A stretch of 14,503 bases of DNA, taken from Gammaproteobacteria bacterium (GTDB lineage: Bacteria; Pseudomonadota; Gammaproteobacteria; GCA-001735895). The translations under genes and the position numbers were made by a program. The notes under the pieces were generated by a model. It did no database searches and had not been told where the DNA came from. It worked only from the letters and a program-made list of their open reading frames with translations. This document shows, one piece after another, positions 7,828 through 13,739 of the stretch. The stretch is taken from assembly GCA_029288195.1 (NCBI GenBank), contig JARFPR010000476.1:1-14503 (forward strand). The letters run 5' to 3'. The number at the start of each line of letters is the position of its first letter. Positions within the stretch are counted from its first letter, which is position 1.

Positions 7828-8358
7828 ATGCCAGTGGCAGCAGGTCGAAGCAGGTTAACACGGTCAATCAAGTATTTAGCAATTGTACTGGCGGCCGCCT
7901 TTAGCTACGTCCTGCTTGATTTTGCTTTCGATTTACGCCCGCCCGGGGTTCACAGTTACTACCGGTTCAATGTTAGCGACTTGTCGTTGGACCAGGCCAG
8001 GATTTTGCGCCAGGATAACCTGTCGGTGCTGGTGATTCGGCGTTCGGACAGAACCATCACGGCGCTCAGGCAAAACCTGGCCGGGTTGCAGGATCCAGAA
8101 TCGCAACGCAGTCACCAGCCTCAGTTTGCGGCCAATCTGCTGCGTTCAAGTCATCCCGAGTACTTTGTCAGCTACGCGATCGGCACTGATTTTGGCTGTG
8201 GTCTCGAGCTGGGCGAATCCTCGGTGAAGGAAATCTGCGGCAGGGCGCGCTATGATTTCGCCGGCAGGGCACTGCAGGGTGATAATAAATTTCTGAATCT
8301 TGCGGTCCCGGATTATACTTTCACCAACAATTTCAATACATTGACCATCAGGCCCTGA
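7828..8358 (+). CDS. Membrane-anchored Rieske-like protein lacking the [2Fe-2S] ligands
   Basis: I read this 176-aa protein as a degenerate paralogue of the cytochrome bc1 Rieske subunit (PetA). A single N-terminal membrane segment (about 14-34) precedes a stretch matching PetA in order: LSVLVIRRSDRTITAL (65-80), LQDPESQRSHQPQFA (87-101), RSSHPEYFV (106-114), then the two cluster boxes. Box I, usually CTHLGC, is GTDFGC (119-124). Box II, usually CPCHGS, is EICGRA (135-140), followed by RYDFAGRALQGDN (141-153), LNLAVPDYTF and a final LTI strand. Both Cys and both His ligands are replaced (Gly119, Asp121, Glu135, Gly138). The two disulfide cysteines (Cys124, Cys137) remain and are the only cysteines present. 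The anchor lacks a twin-arginine motif. It cannot hold a normal Rieske cluster. The start is the ATG 8 bases after cyaY; no clear ribosome binding site. The function is unknown. The frame is intact, so I do not call it a pseudogene. Confidence 0.8.
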   Translation: MPVAAGRSRLTRSIKYLAIVLAAAFSYVLLDFAFDLRPPGVHSYYRFNVSDLSLDQARILRQDNLSVLVIRRSDRTITALRQNLAGLQDPESQRSHQPQFAANLLRSSHPEYFVSYAIGTDFGCGLELGESSVKEICGRARYDFAGRALQGDNKFLNLAVPDYTFTNNFNTLTIRP

Positions 8359-8373
8359 ACAAGAGTAACCGCC

Positions 8374-8856
8374 ATGCCTTCATTTGACGTTGTTTCAGAA
8401 ATAGATCATCACGAGCTTAAAAATGCGCTGGACCAGGCCAATCGCGAAATCGGTACCCGCTACGATTTCAAGGGTTCCGGTGCCGGTATTGAACAGTCGG
8501 GAAATGATTTAACCCTGGAAGCCGAAGCGGAATTCCAGCTAAAACAAATGATCCCGATTCTGAAAGAGAAGATGTCAAAACGCGGTATCGACGTCGATTG
8601 TCTCGAATTTGGCGACGTGGTTGAAATGAATAAACGTGCCCGGCAGCCGGTGAAAGTCAGGGAGGGACTGGACAAGGACCTGGCGCGCAAGATGGTTAAA
8701 CTAATCAAGGACAGCAAGCTCAAGGTGCAGGCGGCAATTCAGGGTGAGCAGCTCAGGGTAACTGGCAAGAAGCGTGACGATTTACAGCAGGTTATGCAAA
8801 CCCTGCGTGAGGCGGGGCTCGGCATTCCATTGCAGTTCAACAATTTCCGCGACTGA
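8374..8856 (+). CDS. yajQ: YajQ family nucleotide-binding protein
   Basis: YajQ proteins (UPF0234) are small cytoplasmic proteins with two ferredoxin-like halves. Members in Xanthomonas and Pseudomonas bind cyclic di-GMP and act with a transcription regulator; the role in most species is unclear. The 160-aa product (E. coli 163) shows the family start MPSFDVVSEID, then ALDQANREIGTRYDFKG (18-34). The second half has LARKMVKLIKDSKLKVQAAIQGEQLRVTGKKRDDLQ and the usual ending LGIPLQFNNFRD. A weak AAGAG precedes the ATG by about 8 bases, 15 bases after the upstream stop. It is the last gene of the plus-strand run and converges on rsmJ with only 27 bases between them. Confidence 0.96.
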   Translation: MPSFDVVSEIDHHELKNALDQANREIGTRYDFKGSGAGIEQSGNDLTLEAEAEFQLKQMIPILKEKMSKRGIDVDCLEFGDVVEMNKRARQPVKVREGLDKDLARKMVKLIKDSKLKVQAAIQGEQLRVTGKKRDDLQQVMQTLREAGLGIPLQFNNFRD

Positions 8857-8883
8857 AGCGCGGGGTTTAGTCACGCTAATTTT

Positions 8884-9576
8884 CTAAGCGGTCAGGTAAA
8901 CGTCGAATCGAATCGTCTTTTCCCGGTAGACCAGGTCGGGTTTGACATCGTTAAAGCTGGCAGCTTTAGCAGGGCGTTTTATCACCACCCGCTTGCGCGC
9001 CTTGTCCAGTGCCTGCTCAAAACACGACTCCATTTCGAGGTTAGTGGTTATCGCCTGTAGAATTTGCATTTCCTTGGCAGGCTTTGCGCCGGACTTGTGA
9101 CCCGGGAACATCGGGTCGAGGTAGATACAGTCGTAGTCATGATCATCCCCGAGGTGGTTTAAAAAATTCAGCGCATTACAGTTTTCGATGCTCATTCGTT
9201 GTGCAATCGCAGCCCCGTTTGCGCTTGCCGCGAGCCTGTCAAGCGAATAGGCGAGGATTGCGTAGACCAGTTCATTTTGTTCCAGCATCGTGACCCGCTT
9301 GCCGTGGCTGGCGAGCATCAGGCTATCCGCCCCCCAACCGGCGGTAAGATCCAGCAGCCTGGTGATGCTGCGTTGCTTGTTGCTGCAGGCTCTGTTAATG
9401 GCCTGGCCTGGTTGCGTGGCACGCAATGGCAAGGGGCCAGAGATAAAACTGTGATGAAAACGAAGTCGTGAATTAACCAGGTTGATCTCGACACCTTCAT
9501 CATCGGGTTCAATGATTAATTCTGAACTGGAGGCCTGCGCCAGCAATTGCTGGACTTTTTGTGCCGTGGCTATCAA
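8884..9576 (-). CDS. rsmJ: 16S rRNA (guanine1516-N2)-methyltransferase RsmJ
   Basis: RsmJ methylates G1516 in helix 45 of 16S rRNA using S-adenosylmethionine. The 230 residues (E. coli 250) carry the SAM-binding motif LLDLTAGWGADS (74-85) with the acidic strand end LEQ (98-100). The family hallmark YLDPMFPGHKSGAKPAKEMQ is at 152-171, where the DPMFP element forms motif IV. RVVIKRP near the C-terminus is also typical. The most likely start is a TTG at 9574-9576 that overlaps the slyX stop as TTGA, so translation is probably coupled to slyX. No ATG exists in the N-terminal part before the conserved region. RsmJ homologues are largely confined to gammaproteobacteria, which supports the taxonomic call. 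Confidence 0.95.
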   Translation of the reverse strand: MIATAQKVQQLLAQASSSELIIEPDDEGVEINLVNSRLRFHHSFISGPLPLRATQPGQAINRACSNKQRSITRLLDLTAGWGADSLMLASHGKRVTMLEQNELVYAILAYSLDRLAASANGAAIAQRMSIENCNALNFLNHLGDDHDYDCIYLDPMFPGHKSGAKPAKEMQILQAITTNLEMESCFEQALDKARKRVVIKRPAKAASFNDVKPDLVYREKTIRFDVYLTA

Positions 9577-9791
9577 TAGTGTGGTGGCTTCTCAAACCCG
9601 GGATCGATGTCACTGGAATCATCTGCTTTTAGTGACTGTAGCTGAACCTTGAGCTGCTCGATGCTGATATTCAGGCGCGAAATTTCCTGATCCTGTTGCG
9701 CTACCATATTGTTCAATGTCTGGATCGTGTAGTCCTGTTCGGTATATAGTATCTCGAGCCGGCTTAATTTGGCCTCTAGCGATTCAGTCAC
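9573..9791 (-). CDS. slyX: SlyX family protein
   Basis: SlyX is a small coiled-coil protein of unknown function found in many proteobacteria. From the GTG at 9789-9791 the product is 72 aa, the same length as E. coli SlyX. It begins VTESLEAKLSRLE, continues as one helix with heptad-like hydrophobic spacing (QTLNNMVAQQDQEISRLNISIEQLKVQLQSL), and ends in the characteristic PPHY. An AGAGG lies 9 bases upstream of this GTG. A TTG 12 codons earlier (9827) is open but adds residues unlike the family. The stop codon overlaps the rsmJ start by four bases. The gene is divergent from the rsd-like gene. Confidence 0.9.
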   Translation of the reverse strand: MTESLEAKLSRLEILYTEQDYTIQTLNNMVAQQDQEISRLNISIEQLKVQLQSLKADDSSDIDPGFEKPPHY

Positions 9792-9858
9792 GAAAATTCG
9801 CCTCTGGTAAATAGACGAGTTTAACAAAAATTATCTTTGATAAACCATATAATGGCTG

Positions 9859-9887
9859 TTTACCGCTGGCTTATTCGGCCGCATAAT
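9859..9887 (+). promoter_or_regulatory. Putative sigma70 promoter of the rsd/algQ gene
   Basis: TTTACC (9859-9864) and CATAAT (9882-9887) are separated by 17 bp and would start a transcript near 9894, about 50 bases before the GTG. Each hexamer differs from consensus at one or two positions. If the gene is a sigma70 regulator, this promoter would be under its own influence; that is inference. Confidence 0.5.
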
Positions 9888-9943
9888 ACGTGCATCACGG
9901 CCTGTTCGTGTGTGACAGGGCAGTAGTAGAAATGAGGTAACTC

Positions 9944-10453
9944 GTGAGCGAATCACAAATTGACAAAATAGCCGAGATCGCCGAGAAAATTTCGGCCGAA
10001 GAAAACCGTCGTACCCGGCAAACCCACACCATTAATAACCTTTTGCGAGAAAGGCAACAGGTGCTGGTGTCGATGTGCGAACTGGCTGAACTGGAATCGG
10101 GAGATGTGCCGCCGGATACGGTGATCCACAATCTGCGCGGTTTCAACCAGCAGTTGGTTGATTACACCGCGCTAGGGCACTTCGAGATTTACGAAAGAAT
10201 TATCGACGGCAAGGAACGTCGTGGCAATATCAAGGTGGTTGCCGATCGTGTGTACCCGTCGATTTCAGACACCACGCAGGTTTTCGTCGAGTTCAACGAC
10301 AAGTATGACGGCGTAGACGAGCCGGAAAGTCTGGGCGATTTGTACAGTGACCTGTCTTCGATAGGCGAGGCAATGGCCGATCGCATCGAATCTGAAGATA
10401 TGCTGCTGCGCGAAATCAGCGATAGTCTCGAAAGCCCAAGCAAGAATCTCTGA
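9944..10453 (+). CDS. Rsd/AlgQ family regulator of sigma70
   Basis: Rsd (E. coli) binds region 4 of sigma70 and lowers its availability in stationary phase; AlgQ of Pseudomonas is the homologue affecting alginate and virulence genes. The 169-aa, mostly helical protein shows the family's best block, QLVDYTALGHFEIYERI (70-86; E. coli has SLVDYLSAGHFSIYERI). It also has the helix RERQQVLVSMCELAEL (35-50) and a C-terminal LGDLYSDLSSIGEAMADRIESEDMLLREI. The start is a GTG with a good GAGGT 6 bases upstream. The N-terminal 25 residues and the acidic tail are not conserved. I leave the symbol open between rsd and algQ. Confidence 0.88.
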   Translation: MSESQIDKIAEIAEKISAEENRRTRQTHTINNLLRERQQVLVSMCELAELESGDVPPDTVIHNLRGFNQQLVDYTALGHFEIYERIIDGKERRGNIKVVADRVYPSISDTTQVFVEFNDKYDGVDEPESLGDLYSDLSSIGEAMADRIESEDMLLREISDSLESPSKNL

Positions 10454-10479
10454 TTAAACCTTTCATTTCGATACGTCAA

Positions 10480-10545
10480 CCCCGCTTACGCGGGGGGCGC
10501 GTAAGCCTGCGCGGCTTTAGGCCCCGCGGGTCCCGGCGGGAATCT
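10480..10545. repeat. GC-rich palindromic spacer between convergent genes (REP-like or terminator)
   Basis: Two overlapping hairpins compete here. One is CCCCGC (10480-10485) with GCGGGG (10490-10495), loop TTAC. The other is GCTTACGCG (10484-10492) with CGCGTAAGC (10498-10506), 9 bp with a 5-base loop. A further self-complementary GC run follows at about 10520-10540 (CCCGCGGG, CCCGGCGGG). No run of T follows on either strand, so this is not a standard intrinsic terminator. The layout, between the 3' ends of two convergent genes, is typical for REP-type elements, but no second copy is present in the window. Confidence 0.5.
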
Positions 10546-10563
10546 TGCAATAACACGCACCGA

Positions 10564-10863
10564 CTAAGGTAAAACCCGCTTAAAAGGTTTCACGCTAACC
10601 GAGGCATAGGCGCCGGACTTGATGTACGGGTCTTCATCTGCCCAGGCCTGTGCGGCCTGTAGTGAATCGAACTCCGCAATGATTATACTGCCAGTGAACC
10701 CGGCATCGCCCGGGTCTTCGCTGTCGATTGCGGGATTAGGCCCGGCAATAATCAGTTGACCGGCATCACGAAGCGCGTTCAGGCGCTCAACATGCTCGCT
10801 GCGCACGGCCATGCGGGCGGCGAGGCTATCCTCGTTGTCAATCCCTACAATGCTGTACAACAT
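10564..10863 (-). CDS. yciI: YciI family protein
   Basis: YciI is a small dimeric alpha/beta-barrel protein of the ferredoxin-like fold with a conserved His-Asp pair; its biochemical role in bacteria is not settled. The 99-aa product closely follows E. coli YciI (98 aa). It has MLYSIVGID at the start, RSEHVERLNALRDAG with the conserved His24 in the middle, then AGPNPAIDSEDPGDAGFTGS, and IIAEFDSLQAAQAWADEDPY followed by SVSVKPFK. I start at the ATG of 10861-10863, which has AAGGAG 8 bases upstream and overlaps the yciB stop by one base (TGATG). Co-expression with yciB is therefore very likely; the two genes are also close neighbours in E. coli. Confidence 0.97.
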   Translation of the reverse strand: MLYSIVGIDNEDSLAARMAVRSEHVERLNALRDAGQLIIAGPNPAIDSEDPGDAGFTGSIIIAEFDSLQAAQAWADEDPYIKSGAYASVSVKPFKRVLP

Positions 10864-11513
10864 CAACTCGTCTCCTTATCGCTATCGGGCATGTAGCGGG
10901 CCAGGAAAAAGGCCTGGGCGATCACGAATGCGATCGTCATACCCATTAGTCCGAACAACTTGAAATCAACCCAGGTGTCTTCACTGAATTGCAATCCAAA
11001 CGGGTCGATTTCAGGCGCGACGATCATGTTGGCAATGCCCGAGACCACGAAAAACCCGACCCAGGCCAGGTTCAACTGCACCCAGACTCGTTGCTCCTCG
11101 ATCGTAATCGCATGCCCCATCATACGCTGGATTAACGGTTTTTTACCGATCACGTGACTGCCCAGAAAGACCAGCGCGAACAGCCAGTTAATTGCGGTCG
11201 GCTTCCACTGGATAAAGGCGGGATCTTTGAGTGCCAGTGTCGCACCGCCGAAAAACAGCAGCAATGCCAGCGTGATGAGCGGCATCTTTTCAACTTTTTT
11301 GACGATGATTGCGGCGAGCACGACCTGGATAAGCGTAACCACAATTGCGGCCAGGGTGGCCAGGTAGATTGCGTCGCTGGATTCCCCGGGCCTCAGGTTC
11401 ATCAATGGAACCCAGTCATTAACACCCAGGATCAGGTCATCCGGCAAGTCGAGGTAAAACTTGTAGAGGATGAAAAAGAGTAGAATCGGTAGAAAATCGG
11501 AAAGCTGTTTCAT
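10863..11513 (-). CDS. yciB: Inner membrane protein YciB (IspZ, septation protein A family)
   Basis: YciB is a multi-spanning inner membrane protein linked to cell envelope synthesis and septation in enterics and Shigella. The 216 residues match E. coli YciB (179 aa) at both ends and in the core: MKQLSDFLPILLFFILYKFY, VKKVEKMPLITLALLLFFGGATL, PLIQRMMG, VWVQLNLAWVGFFVVSGIAN and DTWVDFKLFG. The extra length is mostly an insertion after the first helix (about residues 21-47, DLPDDLILGVNDWVPLMNLRPGE), plus about six residues before DTWVDFK. There are five or so membrane helices. The start ATG fits the family; the Shine-Dalgarno sequence is weak. It diverges from the sulfotransferase-like gene. 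Confidence 0.95.
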   Translation of the reverse strand: MKQLSDFLPILLFFILYKFYLDLPDDLILGVNDWVPLMNLRPGESSDAIYLATLAAIVVTLIQVVLAAIIVKKVEKMPLITLALLLFFGGATLALKDPAFIQWKPTAINWLFALVFLGSHVIGKKPLIQRMMGHAITIEEQRVWVQLNLAWVGFFVVSGIANMIVAPEIDPFGLQFSEDTWVDFKLFGLMGMTIAFVIAQAFFLARYMPDSDKETS

Positions 11514-11588
11514 CGGGTCCGCAATCGTTTAGAGCAGCGCAGATTTTAACGTATAAACCCGCACTTTGGTGACTAATTTCAGACTCGA

Positions 11589-11597
11589 TGATATGCT
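11589..11597 (+). promoter_or_regulatory. Possible extended -10 element for the sulfotransferase-like gene
   Basis: TGATATGCT resembles the extended -10 pattern and closely matches the element before smc (TGATATACT). It lies 33 bases before the GTG. No convincing -35 is present at the usual spacing. On the opposite strand a TAAAAT in the same 117-bp gap could serve yciB, also without a good -35. Confidence 0.35.
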
Positions 11598-11630
11598 CGT
11601 AGTTCGTTTTACGGCCCCCCCGAAACCAAC

Positions 11631-12488
11631 GTGGAAGCAAAAAAATTTTTCTACCTCGCCGGCCTGCCGCGCACCGGCAGCACCGTGCTGGGGGAAATTT
11701 TAAATCAGAACGAAAATATCCACGTGTCGCCGGCATCACCGTTGAGCGAGATCGTCAGTGAGGTACTCACCAAGTGGCGCCAGAACACGGTAACACTAAA
11801 GGCTTACAAGCATCCCGAGCAGTTGCCTAACGTCTGGCGGGGAATTCGTGCGGGGATGTACCAGCATAGGCCTGAGTCCTGCATTATCGACAAGTCCTGG
11901 GCCTGGCACATGAACGATGCTATCGATTCGACACGCGATATTCTGGGTGAGGAAATGAAGGTGATCTGTACCGTCGATGACATCGCCGATTGCCTGGCGT
12001 CATTCATCATGCTGATTCGCGCTAACCCTGATTACATCTCCTATATCGACGACTACCTGCGTAACATGCGACTGGAAACCAACGATGCCAATCGCTGCGT
12101 CGCGATGATGGATCCCAAGATTGCGACCAGCGTCGGCTGGTGTTATGAAAGTCTGAAACAGACCTGGCTGGGCAAGAATCGCAACAACCTGTTACTGATC
12201 GAACGCGCCGACCTGGTGCATTCGCCACAGGCAGTGATTGAAAAAATATACAGCTTTCTTGAAATTCCTGAACTGGCGACCTGGGGCGATAACCAGGGTC
12301 ATTACTTCGATTCTATCGAAAAGGAAATCACCGAGGACGATGGCGCGGCTTATGGCATTCCCAACCTGCACAAACTGGGTCCGAAACTGCGTGACCGCAG
12401 CTGGAAGGCTAAAGATGTACTCGGTAACCAGTTGTTTTTCAAGTATAAACGCCTCGAATTCTGGCGCCCCAAAAAACGCAGTTTCTAA
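11631..12488 (+). CDS. Sulfotransferase-like protein with altered PAPS site
   Basis: The 285-aa protein has the fold signature of PAPS-dependent sulfotransferases. The N-terminal strand-loop FFYLAGLPRTGSTVLGEIL (6-24) is the 5'-phosphosulfate binding loop. The 3'-phosphate site, usually VRDPRDVLASF, reads VDDIADCLASF (115-125), so the conserved Arg is Asp116 while Ser124 is kept. A typical C-terminal helix NNLLLIERADLVHSPQAVIEKIYSFLEIPE (185-214) follows; in the family this segment carries the residues after the substrate pocket. The protein ends in a basic tail (KKRSF). The substrate is unknown. The GTG start at 11631 has no clear ribosome binding site, and no ATG occurs before residue 76. 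The gene is a single unit with no sulfate-activation or glycan genes beside it, so the pathway cannot be inferred. Confidence 0.85.
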   Translation: MEAKKFFYLAGLPRTGSTVLGEILNQNENIHVSPASPLSEIVSEVLTKWRQNTVTLKAYKHPEQLPNVWRGIRAGMYQHRPESCIIDKSWAWHMNDAIDSTRDILGEEMKVICTVDDIADCLASFIMLIRANPDYISYIDDYLRNMRLETNDANRCVAMMDPKIATSVGWCYESLKQTWLGKNRNNLLLIERADLVHSPQAVIEKIYSFLEIPELATWGDNQGHYFDSIEKEITEDDGAAYGIPNLHKLGPKLRDRSWKAKDVLGNQLFFKYKRLEFWRPKKRSF

Positions 12489-12561
12489 ACACTGCCGCTA
12501 TTCCCGCTAAGTGGGCCACATTCGCTCGGGGATGACTTCAGGCTTCTAAACAGGCCATAAA
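12489..12561. other. Intergenic spacer with a weak hairpin
   Basis: CCCGC (12503-12507) can pair with GTGGG (12511-12515) across a 3-base loop, including one G-T pair. The nearby TCGGGGATGAC resembles fragments of dispersed intergenic repeats, but one copy proves nothing. No T-run follows on the plus strand, so it is not a clear terminator for the sulfotransferase-like gene. Confidence 0.3.
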
Positions 12562-12585
12562 AAAGGGCCCCCGAAGGAGCCCTTT
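12555..12585 (-). terminator. Rho-independent terminator of the porin gene
   Basis: On the minus strand AAAGGGC (12579-12585) pairs with GCCCTTT (12562-12568), with two more G-C pairs possible inside after a bulge and a small TTCG-type loop. A run of T follows directly (12559-12564 read on the minus strand). It lies 23 bases after the porin stop. Confidence 0.88.
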
Positions 12586-12608
12586 GATACTGCTTTACGA
12601 CTTCGCAA

Positions 12609-13535
12609 TTACAGGATGTCGTACTTGAGGACTGCACGCAGAACATCTAAGTCGTCGTCAGAGTTGCCAGTATCGGCATCATTGCTCACCAGCTCATACC
12701 ACAGAGCGGTGCCACGACCCAGGTTCTGGGTGTAACCAAGCATGATCAGGGTTGGATCGTTATCGTTCGCATCACTGCTCAGAGTTTCGTAGTGCACGCG
12801 GAAATTACCGACACCAAGGTCCAGTACGATACTTTCGTCATCGTCCTGGGTTTCGAAGTTTACTGCCAGAGATGCGTCGCCAAGCATGATGCCGCTCAGG
12901 ACAACACCAACGATATCTTCGTCGTTGCCTGCGCTACCATGAGCCGTATCAGAAGCAGTATTTTGCAAACCGACACCCAGGGTCATGTCGCCGATCGGAA
13001 AGCTGGCGGCCACTTCGATCTGATCGGGTGCATCTTCTTCAGCATCCCACAGGAAGTAAGCACTGGCACCGAAAGAAACAGCACCAGTAGAACCGGCGTA
13101 GGTTACAGCGTGATTGGTACGACCGCGATAGTTAACCATGTTGTAACCAGAAGCCCACCACGGGTTATCGACCGGTGCACTAATGTGGTTGTAGTAGGTG
13201 TGGTAGTCCTGGCCGAGGCGTACGCTACCGAAGTCACCCTTAATACCGACATAGCGCTTACGAATGCTGATGTCGTCATTACCGGAGAGATTGTTGCTTT
13301 GGAAGTCGACGTCCCACTCATATTGACCGAAAGCGGTCATGCCATTGCCGAGATCAGTTTCACCCTTTGCGCCGAAACGTGAACCGAAGCTGCGTGTACG
13401 CAGATCGGAGATGCCGGCAGTATCAACGTTTTCGACACCAACACGAACCGATGCGTAGACGTCAGCTTGTGCAGCCATTGGTGTAGCGATGGTTCCCGCG
13501 ACAGCCGCTGCGATTGCAGATGTTTTTAATTTCAT
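12609..13535 (-). CDS. Outer membrane porin (general Gram-negative porin family)
   Basis: A beta-barrel channel for small solutes in the outer membrane is inferred. The 308-aa precursor has a signal peptide (MKLK, hydrophobic 6-20, cleavage likely after AQA at 24, before DVYASV). Alternating strands typical of 16-strand porins follow: YASVRVGVENVD, TRSFGSRFGAKGETDLGNGMTAFGQYEWDVD, SIRKRYVGIKGDFGSVRLGQDYHTYYNHI (the usual porin GxxGxxxxGR-like loop region), and late strands such as PTLIMLGYTQNLGRGTALWYELVSNDAD. The mature protein (284 aa) is short and strongly acidic, with Asp-rich turns, and contains no Cys. It ends VLKYDIL, where most porins end in Phe or Trp. The ATG has AAGGG 9 bases upstream. 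Substrate selectivity cannot be told. Confidence 0.93.
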   Translation of the reverse strand: MKLKTSAIAAAVAGTIATPMAAQADVYASVRVGVENVDTAGISDLRTRSFGSRFGAKGETDLGNGMTAFGQYEWDVDFQSNNLSGNDDISIRKRYVGIKGDFGSVRLGQDYHTYYNHISAPVDNPWWASGYNMVNYRGRTNHAVTYAGSTGAVSFGASAYFLWDAEEDAPDQIEVAASFPIGDMTLGVGLQNTASDTAHGSAGNDEDIVGVVLSGIMLGDASLAVNFETQDDDESIVLDLGVGNFRVHYETLSSDANDNDPTLIMLGYTQNLGRGTALWYELVSNDADTGNSDDDLDVLRAVLKYDIL

Positions 13536-13570
13536 GAGTAATTACCCTTAAGTTCAGTTATATATTTATT

Positions 13571-13605
13571 TGCTTAGGATATAAACCACCATTCTGGGCT
13601 AAGCA
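13571..13605 (-). repeat. 7-bp inverted repeat in the porin leader
   Basis: TGCTTAG (13571-13577) and CTAAGCA (13599-13605) are perfectly complementary around a 21-base spacer, 36 bases upstream of the porin ATG. In RNA it would form a stem-loop within the inferred leader; as DNA it could be an operator. Confidence 0.4.
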
Positions 13606-13684
13606 TAAACAGTGTCCCGGATGGCTTATGTGCAACGATGATAGTCATATTTGCCACAATAGCAACCCTATTTTTAGAAAAAAA

Positions 13685-13739
13685 CAACAATTCCTGCTAT
13701 TTGTTGCAGAAATGTAACACAATTTAAGGAAATTCCTGC
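13685..13739. repeat. Direct and inverted repeats upstream of the porin
   Basis: AATTCCTGC occurs at 13689-13697 and again at 13731-13739, exactly 42 bp apart, about four helical turns. CAACAA (13685-13690) and TTGTTG (13701-13706) form an inverted repeat that brackets the first copy, and the second copy lies in the palindrome AGGAAATTCCT. TTCCTG recurs at 13813-13818. This could be a set of sites for a regulator of the divergent genes. Confidence 0.35.

Noticed and set aside
7828..8358. Annotation as a functional Rieske [2Fe-2S] protein or as a pseudogene
   Set aside because: All four ligands are absent, so a normal cluster is not possible. The frame is complete and flanking conservation is good, so decay is not shown either.
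8857..8883. Terminator between yajQ and rsmJ
   Set aside because: Only a 4-bp AGCG/CGCT pairing is possible and it has a long loop; that is too weak to report.
10480..10545. CRISPR repeat or phage attachment site
   Set aside because: There are no repeated units with spacers, no cas genes, no integrase and no tRNA nearby.
12792..13382. Open frame of 196 codons on the plus strand
   Set aside because: It lies within the porin gene on the opposite strand. The porin has a signal peptide, ribosome binding site and terminator, and the antisense product has none of these.
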